From an uncultured Rubrobacteraceae bacterium (GTDB lineage Bacteria; Actinomycetota; Rubrobacteria; Rubrobacterales; Rubrobacteraceae), in contig CADCVF010000018.1 of the NCBI GenBank assembly GCA_902806095.1, forward strand, positions 1 to 64,000: DNA of 64,000 bases, written 5' to 3'. Made by a program: the position numbers and the translations under genes. Numbering within the stretch: the stretch's first letter is position 1; every line of letters starts with the position of its first letter. Positions 16,784-25,452 of the stretch are shown here, in pieces. The notes under the pieces were generated by a model that saw only the letters and a list, made by a program, of their open reading frames with translations, did no database searches and was not told the DNA's origin.

Positions 16784-18256
16784 TTAACCGACCCTTACGC
16801 CGTTCCTGATGATTCTCTCACACCCCTTTGAGACTTTATCCCCGGGGTTGGCCCTGACCCGATCAGAACCAGGGCCACAGGAGATTTCGTCCTTGCTCCC
16901 GTCTACCGCACGGATATGGTCGTCGCCACGCCCCCCGTAGCCTTTGTCCCGGCCACCGCCAAGGCGCAACGTGTCGCTGCCGGCCCAAGCGTGGATGCGG
17001 TCAGCGCCGCCGTAGCCGTAGATAGCGTCACCCTTAGAGGTGCCTGCAAGGGTGTTCGGTTTGTCATTGCCCTCGATGGAACCCGGCGAGAAGCGCGCAT
17101 AGGAGTTCTGGGTGACCCCGCTAACGCTCTTGAACTCTCCGCCGGTATGCAGCTTGAGCCCATCGGCGTGAAGCGCCCACACCAGGCTGTAGCTGCCCGA
17201 GTAGGCCGGATCCCAGCCAGGGTCGAGTCGCCCGCCGAGGGAGTAGGCTGCTATGCCCTGCCTCCGCTGACACTCTCCGTTTGGGTCGAGTTGAGGCTCC
17301 CCGGGACGCCCGGCCCCACACTTATCGGCTCTATCATCGCCGACGTAGTAGAAGTGCCCGCCGACCACCAGCTGCCCATCATAGACCTCAACCGCCTGCA
17401 CCGAGCCGGCCGCGTCTTGCTTCCAGCCACGCTCGCCTCCGGCTGTCTTATCGAACTCGGCCACAAAGTCGCTGCCCCCGGCGCCCAGGAAGAGCTTCCC
17501 ATTGTGGTCGACCACCGATAGTCCGAACGATCCCGCTCCCGTCTGAGCGAGCCAGGAGGCCTGATGGTAGCCCTTGGTGTTGAGCTTGACCAGGGCCTTG
17601 GCGGGGTTGCCGCCCACCTTGTCACAGATGCACGCCGCCCAGATCGTCTTGCCGTCGTCGTCGAGCTCGAGGTCGCGGTACGCCGGCTTGCTGTCGTGGG
17701 TGCGAATGGCCTCTACCTCGGTCTTCGCCCGGGTAAAGAGCTGCTTGCCCGTGGCGAAGTTGAACGCCGTTAGGCTTCTCCCCCCGCCGTAGACCCTCCC
17801 GAGCTCGGGCGCGGCCAGCACCGACTTCAGAGTCGGCGAGTTGTACCACCGGATCACATTTCCCGTAGTGCCGTCGACCAGGACCAGGTTACTCTCGTTG
17901 CTGGTGGGCCCCGGGAAATTGCCCGCGATCAGCACGTCGTCGCCGTAGGTGGTCATGGCAAATACCTCGGCCCCCGTGCCCGCAAGACTCGGCGCCACAC
18001 CCTTCCTGTACTTTCCAGTCTTGGAGTCGAAGACCGCCACGTTGGCCACGCGGCCCAAGACAGTGCCGTTGCGCTGCTCGACCCGGGAGAAGCTGCCGCC
18101 CAGCCAGATGTTGGTGCCGACCTGCTCGATAGCCCTGACACGCCCGTCGATCATCGGGGTGTCGTCGGGGGTCTCCGACGGCAACGCCAGTACAGCCCCG
18201 CTGGCAAGGAGAAGAGCTACCGCCGTCGAAAACAACAACAAAACGGTCCTTCTCAT
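16784..18256 (-). CDS. Secreted beta-propeller protein with C-terminal RTX-type calcium-binding repeats
   Basis: 490 residues. A signal peptide covers about residues 1-25 (MRRTVLLLFSTAVALLLASG). Residues 30-385 form blade-like repeats (IWLGGSFSRVEQRNG, DVLIAGNFPGP, QLVVGGHFYYVGDD, LHTGGEFKSVSGV) typical of delta-60/beta-propeller proteins. Residues about 395-480 carry hemolysin-type calcium-binding nonapeptides (GTSKGDAIYGYGGADRIHA, GGRGDDHIRA) and two cysteines. It should be exported and stabilised by calcium outside the cell; a catalytic role is not evident. Its C-terminal module is paralogous to the small protein at 18715-19068, and both signal peptides begin MRRT. Confidence 0.8.
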   Translation of the reverse strand: MRRTVLLLFSTAVALLLASGAVLALPSETPDDTPMIDGRVRAIEQVGTNIWLGGSFSRVEQRNGTVLGRVANVAVFDSKTGKYRKGVAPSLAGTGAEVFAMTTYGDDVLIAGNFPGPTSNESNLVLVDGTTGNVIRWYNSPTLKSVLAAPELGRVYGGGRSLTAFNFATGKQLFTRAKTEVEAIRTHDSKPAYRDLELDDDGKTIWAACICDKVGGNPAKALVKLNTKGYHQASWLAQTGAGSFGLSVVDHNGKLFLGAGGSDFVAEFDKTAGGERGWKQDAAGSVQAVEVYDGQLVVGGHFYYVGDDRADKCGAGRPGEPQLDPNGECQRRQGIAAYSLGGRLDPGWDPAYSGSYSLVWALHADGLKLHTGGEFKSVSGVTQNSYARFSPGSIEGNDKPNTLAGTSKGDAIYGYGGADRIHAWAGSDTLRLGGGRDKGYGGRGDDHIRAVDGSKDEISCGPGSDRVRANPGDKVSKGCERIIRNGVRVG

Positions 18257-18354
18257 ACTTATCTCCTTCTTTAGCGGGGCGGAGGAAGAAAGGATGAAGA
18301 CCCCCGCCCCAATACGTTATTCACGGGGGAATAATACACTGCTCTGCGAATAGG

Positions 18355-18379
18355 CACATAGGCTAGGCGGCACATCTTA
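18355..18379. promoter_or_regulatory. Upstream block shared by the two calcium-repeat genes, copy 1
   Basis: CATAGGC, two or three variable bases, then GCGGCACATCTT; the counterpart at 19241-19265 reads CATAGGCCGATCGGCACATCTT. Both copies lie in the same orientation upstream of paralogous leftward genes (about 100 and 175 bases from the starts). This suggests a shared control site or a duplicated promoter. Confidence 0.4.
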
Positions 18380-18487
18380 AGAAACGCCACCTCACAAACT
18401 ACTTCCGAGAACGTAGCATTGCCCCTAACTTCGCTACCGATGGGCCTGGCAGACAAGGGGGCGTAAATACCAGCCAGCGACATTATC

Positions 18488-18537
18488 GAGTTCTTGAGTA
18501 CACGATAGACACTCATCTATCCTGTACTCAAGAACTC
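18488..18537. repeat. 50-base near-perfect palindrome
   Basis: GAGTTCTTGAGTACA (18488-18502) pairs exactly with TGTACTCAAGAACTC (18523-18537). After one mismatch, GATAG (18504-18508) pairs with CTATC (18517-18521) around an eight-base loop. No T-run follows and no coding frame crosses it. It may be an operator, a small mobile-element end pair or an RNA hairpin. Confidence 0.65.
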
Positions 18538-18714
18538 CGCTTGGCTTAGGACCGGGGATGTGCGAACTGCCGAGAATCTATGTTCCACGACGTTGATGAA
18601 TAAGGACGGGAAGGAGGGACCAGGCGGCTACGCCTCGGGAGAGCGTCGATCGCGAGGCTAACCAGAGAAGTCCTCAAAAGGTCTTATAGGAGCTACGGTG
18701 CCCTCCTGGCTACC

Positions 18715-19068
18715 TCACCTCTTGTTTTCACACCCCACCACCCGGTCCTTGGAGTCGACATAGGCCGTGTCGATACCTCTGCCGCAATCGACCAGGTCCC
18801 TGAAGCCTCCCTCACTGTAGATGATGTCGTTGCCCCGTCCGCCGTATTGCCTATCGTTGTCGTCGCCACCGCGTATTTTGTCGGCACCCGCCCAGCCAAG
18901 CACCACGTCGTCGCCCCCCAGGGCGTTGATGCGGTCAGCCTGCTTGGTGCCTACGATCTTCTCGCCTCTCCCGGTGCCGACAAAGTCTTTGGCCAGGGCC
19001 ACCCCGCTGGCCGCAACCAACGCCGCAGCCATCAGCGCAAGCAATATTAGTAGTGCCGTTCGCCTCAT
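18715..19068 (-). CDS. Small secreted RTX-type calcium-binding repeat protein
   Basis: 117 residues. Signal peptide about residues 1-26 (MRRTALLILLALMAAALVAA, cleavage near VALA). The mature part is almost only hemolysin-type calcium-binding repeats: GTKQADRINALGGDDVVLG, AGADKIRGGDDNDRQYGGRG and NDIIY, then a two-cysteine C-terminal segment (VDCGRGIDTAYVDSKDRVVGC). The same cysteine-ended module closes the 490-residue neighbour, so one gene probably arose from the other's repeat domain. AAGGAGGAC ribosome site upstream. Likely an extracellular calcium-folded protein of unknown partner. Confidence 0.78.
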   Translation of the reverse strand: MRRTALLILLALMAAALVAASGVALAKDFVGTGRGEKIVGTKQADRINALGGDDVVLGWAGADKIRGGDDNDRQYGGRGNDIIYSEGGFRDLVDCGRGIDTAYVDSKDRVVGCENKR

Positions 19069-19379
19069 CGTGTGTGTCCTCCTTCCGATGGCCGGGACTC
19101 ATCTATCCCGCAGCCACCACTTTTTTACAGATGCAGCATGTACCCTCACCCGCACGTCGATCCTCGAGAGAGGCTGATGATACTACCGCATCCTGGTTCT
19201 TTGAAACACGGTGCGCATCCTACCGAGTGTAGGGCGCAAAGTGCATAGGCCGATCGGCACATCTTCTGACTATCCGTGCGGGCTTGCGAGAACATCTATT
19301 CTACGCGTTCGGGTGAATAGTCTAGGTCTTAGACTACATGCACTCCACACCGTTCGCCTTCGCTCGGTTCATATTGCGC
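19069..19379. other. 311-base intergenic region with the second shared upstream block
   Basis: No gene seen. It contains the ribosome-binding site of the small calcium-repeat gene and the block GTGCATAGGCCGATCGGCAC followed by ATCTT at 19241-19265, similar to 18355-18379. The right part is the downstream side of the MMPL gene and shows no clear terminator. Confidence 0.4.
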
Positions 19380-21680
19380 TCATCGGCGCTTCACAGGGGG
19401 TGTGACCTCGTAGGGGGGAGACGATGTGGGGTCCAGCGCGTCGACGGTCTTTTCGGAGAGGCCGAGCCGCCGGTGTAGTCGGGCCAGGGGCTTGGGGGCC
19501 CACCAGTTCCAGCGCCCCATTAGCCGCATAGTTGCAGGAACGAGGAGGGCGCGTATGATCGTCGCGTCCACCAGCACGGCGAGCCCCATTCCAAGTCCTA
19601 TGGCTTTGATCACGACCGCCTCGGCGAGGCCGAAGGAGAAGAAGACCGTGGCCATGATAAGTGCTGCGCCGGTGATCAGTCGTCCCGTGCGCTCGATGCC
19701 GAGGGCCACGGAGGAGAGGTTGTACCCGGTGCGCTCGTACTCTTCCTTGATGCGGCTGAGGAGCATCACCTCGTAATCCATAGAGAGTCCGAACAGGATG
19801 CAGAACATGATAATGGGGGTGGTAGTGTTGATCGGGCCCGGGGTGAAGTCGAGCAGCCCGGAGAGGTGCCCCTCCTGGAACACCCACACCAGGGCCCCGT
19901 AGGAGGCGCTGATCGACAGGAAGTTCACGATGATAGCCTTTATAGGCAAGAGAACCGACCCGAGGAGTAAGAACAGCACAACATACGTGGCGAGGACCAC
20001 AAAGGCTATCGCGGGCGGCGCGGCCTCGTAGACCGAATCGGTGAGGTCGAGGTCGAAGGCCGCCCAACCGCCGACGAGCACCTCGCCACCGACCTCGGGG
20101 TGTTGCCCGCGGACCTCGCGCACCAGGTCGTGCGCCGCTTCGGTGTTGTAGCCTGCCGAGGTGTAGGCGGTCAGGATGGCGATGTGATCTCCCGTGGTCC
20201 TCTTCAGCGCCTCCCGCACCTGAGGCGGTAGGTCTTCGCGGGGCCCCGAAAGGAGGTCCTGGTACTGATCCCTGGAGAGCGTCGGGTCGAGGTTTACGAT
20301 GCTCTCCACGTCTTTGACGCCGGGCCTCTCCTCGAGCCAACGACTCATGTCGTACATCTCGCCTATCCGCTCTCTGGTTAGCGGCGATCCTTGCGGGTAA
20401 TCGAGCAGTACCACCATCGGGTAGGCGCTGCTGTCGGGGAACTGGCGATCCAGGATCTCCTCTCCCCGGCGCGACTCTGTGTTCTTGGGCAGTGTGTCCC
20501 CCCCGGAGAGCCCGAGACGGATGCCAAGGAAGGGCGAACCGAGCAGCAGGAGTAGAGTAACTACTGGCAAGAGTGTGCGCCACGGATGGGCCATGACGGA
20601 TCTCGCTACTGTGTGCCAGAGCCCGCTGCCCGTGGCGGTTCTCTCCGGGTGGACGAAAGGCAGGCGCAAGAAGTCGACGCGGGGTCCGAGGATCGCGAGT
20701 AGCGCGGGGAGGAAGGTCAGACCGTAGAGCACCGAGAAGGCGACCACAATAGAGCCTGCGAAGCCTATGGAGTTCAGATCGGCCACGTCGAAGAACAGGA
20801 AGCCCATAAATCCTATGGCGACAGTGAGCCCCGAGAAGAGGATCGCGCGTCCCGCGGTCGCCATCGTGCGCGCCAGGGCTTCTGGCACGGGACGGACGCC
20901 AACCTCCTCGCGGAAGCGGCTCACGACGAAGAGCGAGTAGTCTATGGCGACGCCGAGGCCTATCATGGTGACGATGTTGGTCGCGTAGATCGAGACGTCC
21001 ATCGCCCTCGCCAGAAGCAGGGTGCCGACGAAGCCGGCGGTGACGGCGAGCACACCCACGCCGATGGGCAATCCGGCAGCGACGACGGAGCCGAAGACGA
21101 AGAGCAGCATCAAGAGCGCCAGGGGCAACGAGACTACCTCAGCGCGCTTCAAGTCTGTCTCCGTAACGCTCTCGAAGTCTTCGTTGAGTGGGATCTCACC
21201 GGTCGCAACGACCTCCAGAGAGCCAGGCCGCACCTCCTGACGGATATCCGCGTAGGCATCTTGCAGCTCGGCGAAGCTGCCCTCCTCGAGCTCGACCACC
21301 ACGAGGCTGTAGTGCCCGTTTCGAGAGATCATGGCCTCATCGAGGGCGCCGTTTTCGTAGGCGGTGCGGACGCCCGTTACCCGCTCATCCTCTCGGAGCG
21401 GCTCCAGCGCGCGCTCCACCTGATCGCGGAACGCCGGGTCCGTGGCCTTCTCATCCTCGCTGCCGAAGACGAGCATGAAGCCAGGCGGGGCCTTCGCCAC
21501 CTCCTCATCCAACAACTCGTCGACCTGCCCGGATTCGGTACCCTCAGGGGCTGAGAACTCGCCCGTGCCCAACCGGCCCCCGTGGCCCATCCCATAGACC
21601 ACGGCCACTATCGAGAGGATAGACGCGACGAGAACCAGCCACCGGAAACGATACACAAAGCGACCCCAGGCGGCGAACAT
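19380..21680 (-). CDS. MMPL/RND-family membrane transporter
   Basis: 766 residues with two sets of about six transmembrane segments, each preceded by a large extracytoplasmic loop, the RND/MMPL arrangement. Motifs include the first helix VLVASILSIVAVVYGMGHGG, the GLGVAIDYSLFVVSRFREE signature in the first membrane half and its counterpart FGLSMDYEVMLLSRIKEEYE in the second; the aspartates in these helices carry the proton relay. Actinobacterial MMPL proteins export lipids, glycolipids or drugs. The start is 33 bases after the gamma-glutamyltransferase stop, so co-transcription is likely although no functional link is obvious. Confidence 0.9.
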   Translation of the reverse strand: MFAAWGRFVYRFRWLVLVASILSIVAVVYGMGHGGRLGTGEFSAPEGTESGQVDELLDEEVAKAPPGFMLVFGSEDEKATDPAFRDQVERALEPLREDERVTGVRTAYENGALDEAMISRNGHYSLVVVELEEGSFAELQDAYADIRQEVRPGSLEVVATGEIPLNEDFESVTETDLKRAEVVSLPLALLMLLFVFGSVVAAGLPIGVGVLAVTAGFVGTLLLARAMDVSIYATNIVTMIGLGVAIDYSLFVVSRFREEVGVRPVPEALARTMATAGRAILFSGLTVAIGFMGFLFFDVADLNSIGFAGSIVVAFSVLYGLTFLPALLAILGPRVDFLRLPFVHPERTATGSGLWHTVARSVMAHPWRTLLPVVTLLLLLGSPFLGIRLGLSGGDTLPKNTESRRGEEILDRQFPDSSAYPMVVLLDYPQGSPLTRERIGEMYDMSRWLEERPGVKDVESIVNLDPTLSRDQYQDLLSGPREDLPPQVREALKRTTGDHIAILTAYTSAGYNTEAAHDLVREVRGQHPEVGGEVLVGGWAAFDLDLTDSVYEAAPPAIAFVVLATYVVLFLLLGSVLLPIKAIIVNFLSISASYGALVWVFQEGHLSGLLDFTPGPINTTTPIIMFCILFGLSMDYEVMLLSRIKEEYERTGYNLSSVALGIERTGRLITGAALIMATVFFSFGLAEAVVIKAIGLGMGLAVLVDATIIRALLVPATMRLMGRWNWWAPKPLARLHRRLGLSEKTVDALDPTSSPPYEVTPPVKRR

Positions 21681-21713
21681 CTCTACCCCTTCTCAGTCAA
21701 CCCCCTTGGCGCG

Positions 21714-23513
21714 TCAGGGGACGGGGTTCTCAACGAGCGCGCTCCCCCCGCCGCGGCGGACCGGTTCGGCCGCGGCCTGCACGGTTCCGTCTGGGAGGAA
21801 GGCGATGCCCGTTGCGGCCCCGAGCTCGGGCGTCGAGGTGAAGCTCTGGCCGTGCTCGGATACAAGCGCTGCAGCCTCGGGCGAATTCAGGAACTCCGGC
21901 TCGGCAGAGGTCGTAACCGTGTTACGCTGCGAGACCCTCGGCGCTTCGATAGCCTCAGGTAGGGTCATGCCGAAGTCAAGGTCGTTGACGAGTACTTGAA
22001 ACACGGTCGTGATGATCGTCGACCCTCCTGGGGAGCCGAGTGCGATTATAGGGTCGTCCCCAGTGTCCGTGACTATCGTCGGGCTCATGCTGCTCCTCGG
22101 GCGCTTGCCCCCATCAGGGGAGTTGGCGAGTCCAGGCACAGGCTCGAAGTCCGTGAGCTCGTTGTTGAGGATGAAGCCGTGGCGCGGAACCGTGATCGCA
22201 CTCCCCCCCGTCTGCTCGATGGTGAAGGTGTAGGAAACGATGTTGCCCGACTCGTCCGAGACGGTGAGGTGCGTCGTCGAAGGCCCCTCGACGGCCGTGG
22301 ACGCCTGTGCATCTGAGGGGCAGGGCTCGCCGCCGTTGTAGGGGCAGGGATTTCCCGGCGCAACCGGGTGTTCGGCCGCCACTTCCGTTATGAGCTCTCG
22401 CCGCTCCGCCGCGAATTCATCGGAGAGCAGGCCTGTGAGCGGCACGTCGACATAGGCTGGATCGCCTAGATACTTGCCCCGATCAGCAAACGAGTATCGC
22501 GAGGCTTCGAGGTAGTAATGGAGCGCATCGTCGCGGGGGAGGGTGAGGTCAGACATCGGGTACCCTTCCAGGATGTTGAGCGCCTCACCGACGGTCGAAC
22601 CGCCGGAGGAAGGCGGCCCCATACCGTATACCTGCATGCCTCTGTAAGAGCTTTCGGTCGGAGCGCGTTCGAGGGAACTGTAGCCTGAGAGGTCGGCCGT
22701 GGTCATAAGGCCGGCCCTTACTGTGCGACCAGGGTCGGCGACGACCGGCGGATTTTGTACCGTGTCGACGATGGCCCTGGCGGTCCGTCCCGAGTAGAAG
22801 GCGTCGCCGCCACCATCGGCGACGCGGCTGTAGGTAGCTGCGAGGTCGGGGTTACGGAAGGTCGAGCCGACCGCGGGAGCCTGCCCGTTCCTCAAGAACG
22901 TCTCGCGAGTCGAGGTGAAGTCCTCGAAGCGGGCGAGGTTGTCCACCGTCTGCTGGCGGTACGTCTGATCCACTACAAATCCGCGGGCGGCGAGCCGGAT
23001 GGAGGGTTGCAACAGCTCTGAGAGAGGTCTGGAGCCAAACTTACCGAGCGCCTGCTCCCAGCCATCGATCGTGCCAGGAACTCCGACCCCGAGGCCGCTC
23101 GTGACGCGTTCCGCGAACGGGATGGGCTGGCCATTCTCCAAGAAGCTGTCTTCCTGGAAAGCCGCAGGGGCCGTCTCGCGGCTGTCGATAGTCGAGACGC
23201 TCTCTTCGCTCGCGTCGTAGATGACCATAAAGCCGCCACCCCCGATACCGCACGAATACGGCTCGGTGACGCCAAGAGCGGCGGCCGTGGCGACCGCGGC
23301 GTCGACCGCGTTGCCTCCCTCTTTGAGGACCTGCATCCCCACCTGCGAAGCGTCGTGATCCACCGTGGCCACGGCGCCGCCCGTTCCGCTCGCGGTCGGT
23401 TGCTTTGTCGTCTGTACCGGCTTCGCGCCAAGCGCGCCGGAGGCCGGCAACACCAGCCCTAAGGCGGCGATGAGAAGCACGATTTTTAGCAAGCTTGTGA
23501 GTGAACGATTCAT
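21714..23513 (-). CDS. ggt: Gamma-glutamyltransferase (secreted, autoprocessed)
   Basis: 599 residues, normal for the family. A signal peptide covers about residues 1-29. The large-subunit motifs GGNAVDAAVATAAALGVTEP and CGIGGGGFMVIYD are present. The autocleavage site that makes the small subunit lies in EGPSTTHLTVSDESGNIVS, where the second threonine of TTH becomes the nucleophile, and the oxyanion/glycine motif LGSPGGSTIITTVFQVL follows. The enzyme transfers or hydrolyses gamma-glutamyl groups of glutathione and related peptides outside the membrane. Probably first gene of a two-gene unit with the MMPL transporter. Confidence 0.95.
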   Translation of the reverse strand: MNRSLTSLLKIVLLIAALGLVLPASGALGAKPVQTTKQPTASGTGGAVATVDHDASQVGMQVLKEGGNAVDAAVATAAALGVTEPYSCGIGGGGFMVIYDASEESVSTIDSRETAPAAFQEDSFLENGQPIPFAERVTSGLGVGVPGTIDGWEQALGKFGSRPLSELLQPSIRLAARGFVVDQTYRQQTVDNLARFEDFTSTRETFLRNGQAPAVGSTFRNPDLAATYSRVADGGGDAFYSGRTARAIVDTVQNPPVVADPGRTVRAGLMTTADLSGYSSLERAPTESSYRGMQVYGMGPPSSGGSTVGEALNILEGYPMSDLTLPRDDALHYYLEASRYSFADRGKYLGDPAYVDVPLTGLLSDEFAAERRELITEVAAEHPVAPGNPCPYNGGEPCPSDAQASTAVEGPSTTHLTVSDESGNIVSYTFTIEQTGGSAITVPRHGFILNNELTDFEPVPGLANSPDGGKRPRSSMSPTIVTDTGDDPIIALGSPGGSTIITTVFQVLVNDLDFGMTLPEAIEAPRVSQRNTVTTSAEPEFLNSPEAAALVSEHGQSFTSTPELGAATGIAFLPDGTVQAAAEPVRRGGGSALVENPVP

Positions 23514-23681
23514 GTACCCTTCCCTGGTCGAGTCACCGTGGATGTCGGAGTGCCGGTTTCGGCTCGGATTTATCCCCTTCGCTACGCATAGTAACCGCTT
23601 CCCCGCAAGGCTTCAATGCCCTGGGGCTGTCGCAATGCTGTGCTCACAAATCCTCGGCGCGCAGGCTCCTCTCTCGATCCA

Positions 23682-25403
23682 CTAGTCCGAGGCGAAGACG
23701 GCCAGGAGTTCCTCTGGCAAGAGCAAGGTCTCGTCCAGCCCCAGTAGCTTCCCTAGCCTGGTGACAGAAGGGGGCTCCACGTGGGTACGGGCCAGATCCT
23801 CATCTCGACCGAAGACCGTCCTCGGGACATCGTCGAGTAGCACTCGTCCTTGATGGAGCGCTATAACTCTGTCGGCGTGCCCGGCGGCGAACTTCACGTC
23901 GTGGGTCACGACGAGCACGAGCTTCCCTTGCTGCGCGAGATGGCCTACCAGGTGGCCCAGCAGTTCGATCCCCTCCGCGTCCTGTCCCCCTGTCGGTTCG
24001 TCAAGGACCACAACAGGGGTGTTCATGGCGATCACGGAGGCGGTCGCTACCCGTTTGCGCTCAGATAACCCCAGGTCGTGAGGTTTATTCTCCCTTACCG
24101 CTTCCAAGCCCATGAGGTCTATCGCAGAAGTGACCAGACGCTGCGCTTCCTCGGGACCTGCACCAACGTTGTCAGGGCCGAAGCGCACCTCTTCCTCCAC
24201 CGTGCTCCTGAAGAGCTGATCGTCCGGGTTCTGGAAGGCCAGCCCAACCTCTCTGGCGAGCTCGGCGATCCTGTACTCCCGCGTGTCCTTGCCCCCGACC
24301 AGCACGCGGCCCCGCGTCGGCCTCAGCAAGCCGTTGAGATGCTTGGCAAAGGTGGTCTTGCCTGCTCCGTTCTGGCCGACGATACAGACGCAGCCCTCTT
24401 CCAGAGTCAGTGAGACACCGCGGATCGCTGACACCCCTGTAGGATAGTCGTAGTGTACGTCCTCGAAGAGGAGCTGTTTACTACTCTCCGCCTTCGAGCC
24501 CGGGAGATGGCGCGATGCCTTGCCCGTGCCGATGGCCTGTGCGGCAGAGCCTGGGGTGTTTACCGAGGACAGCTCTGTGGCGGCCTGTTCGACGGTCAGG
24601 GGCGCCGGTGGGCTCGAAGGGATTCGTCCCGCTGCCCGTAGCTTGCGGCTGATCTCGAGTACGTCGGGGATCAGGATGGGGTATCTGGCCTCCGCGGCCT
24701 GAAGCAGGACCTTCCGCGGTTCTCCGTCCCACTTTATCTCGCCCTTGTCTACGACGATCAGGCGGTCGGCGCGCACCGCAAGGTGGTCGAGGTCCTGGCT
24801 GACGACGATAACGGTGTAGCCTCTGCGGTGCATCTCCGAGATGACATCGAAGACCTCCTCGACACCGAGGGGGTCCAACTGCGAGGTCGGCTCGTCGAGG
24901 ATGAAAATCTCAGGCTGGACGGCGAGGACAGAAGCCAGCGCCAACCTTTGAGACTGTCCCCCGGAGAGCTGCTGGGGATGCCTGTCGGTCAGATCTTTCA
25001 TTCCTACCTGGGAGAGGCTCTTCTCCGCCCGCGGTCGTATCTCCTCGCGGGCAAGACCCATGTTCTCCAGGGCGAAGGCCGCCTCCTCGAGCACCGTGAG
25101 GCTCGCGCCGGTCAACTGGTCGAAAGGATTCTCGAAGACGAAGCCAACCCTTTCCGCTAGCTCCCCGATGGTGGTCTCTCTGGTGTCCGTTCCGGCGACG
25201 CTCACCGTGCCTGCGAACTCCCCGTGAAAGAAGTGAGGGATATAGCCGGCGATCAGGCGGCAGAAGCTGGACTTGCCGGCCTCGGCGAGGCCGGTGATCC
25301 CGACGAAGCTCCCCTGCTCGATGCTGCAACTCAGGTTCCTGAGGGCCGGCTCGTGCTGGGAGGTGTAGGAGTAGGTGAGGTCTTCGATCTCTATCAGGCT
25401 CAC
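23682..25403 (-). CDS. ECF-type transporter ATPase with two fused ABC domains
   Basis: 573 residues. Domain 1 (about 1-235) has Walker A GLAEAGKSS, signature LSGGQSQRLALA and Walker B IFILDEPTSQLD. Domain 2 (about 310-540) has Walker A GQNGAGKTT and Walker B VVVLDEPTGGQD, but its signature reads LGLSERKR in place of LSGGQxxR. The architecture matches energy-coupling-factor ATPases that power vitamin, nucleobase or metal uptake with separate S and T membrane subunits. Neither subunit is encoded here: upstream only a 17-codon membrane tail survives, next to an IS630 element and a truncated nucleoside hydrolase. GTG start overlaps that tail's stop (GTGA). The ATPase may be an orphan. Confidence 0.88.
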   Translation of the reverse strand: MSLIEIEDLTYSYTSQHEPALRNLSCSIEQGSFVGITGLAEAGKSSFCRLIAGYIPHFFHGEFAGTVSVAGTDTRETTIGELAERVGFVFENPFDQLTGASLTVLEEAAFALENMGLAREEIRPRAEKSLSQVGMKDLTDRHPQQLSGGQSQRLALASVLAVQPEIFILDEPTSQLDPLGVEEVFDVISEMHRRGYTVIVVSQDLDHLAVRADRLIVVDKGEIKWDGEPRKVLLQAAEARYPILIPDVLEISRKLRAAGRIPSSPPAPLTVEQAATELSSVNTPGSAAQAIGTGKASRHLPGSKAESSKQLLFEDVHYDYPTGVSAIRGVSLTLEEGCVCIVGQNGAGKTTFAKHLNGLLRPTRGRVLVGGKDTREYRIAELAREVGLAFQNPDDQLFRSTVEEEVRFGPDNVGAGPEEAQRLVTSAIDLMGLEAVRENKPHDLGLSERKRVATASVIAMNTPVVVLDEPTGGQDAEGIELLGHLVGHLAQQGKLVLVVTHDVKFAAGHADRVIALHQGRVLLDDVPRTVFGRDEDLARTHVEPPSVTRLGKLLGLDETLLLPEELLAVFASD

Positions 25404-25452
25404 GGCACTATCCGCCAGACTGCGACCAACACCACGATTGCCGCCACTGATA
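25400..25452 (-). pseudogene. C-terminal stub of a membrane protein, probably an ECF transporter subunit
   Basis: In the frame that ends with the TGA overlapping the ATPase start, the last codons read SVAAIVVLVAVWRIVP, a hydrophobic helix. Everything upstream is replaced by the IS630 end. The overlap with the ATPase gene suggests the lost gene was a T or S subunit of the same transporter; this is inference from position. Confidence 0.5.

Larger units (their letters stand above)
18257..18714. other. 458-base intergenic region between two calcium-repeat genes
   Basis: No gene seen. It holds the promoter side of the propeller gene, a sequence block (18355-18379) shared with the region upstream of the second calcium-repeat gene, and a 50-base palindrome at 18488-18537. 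AT-rich tracts such as GTTATTCACGGGGGAATAATA are unusual for this GC-rich DNA. Confidence 0.5.
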
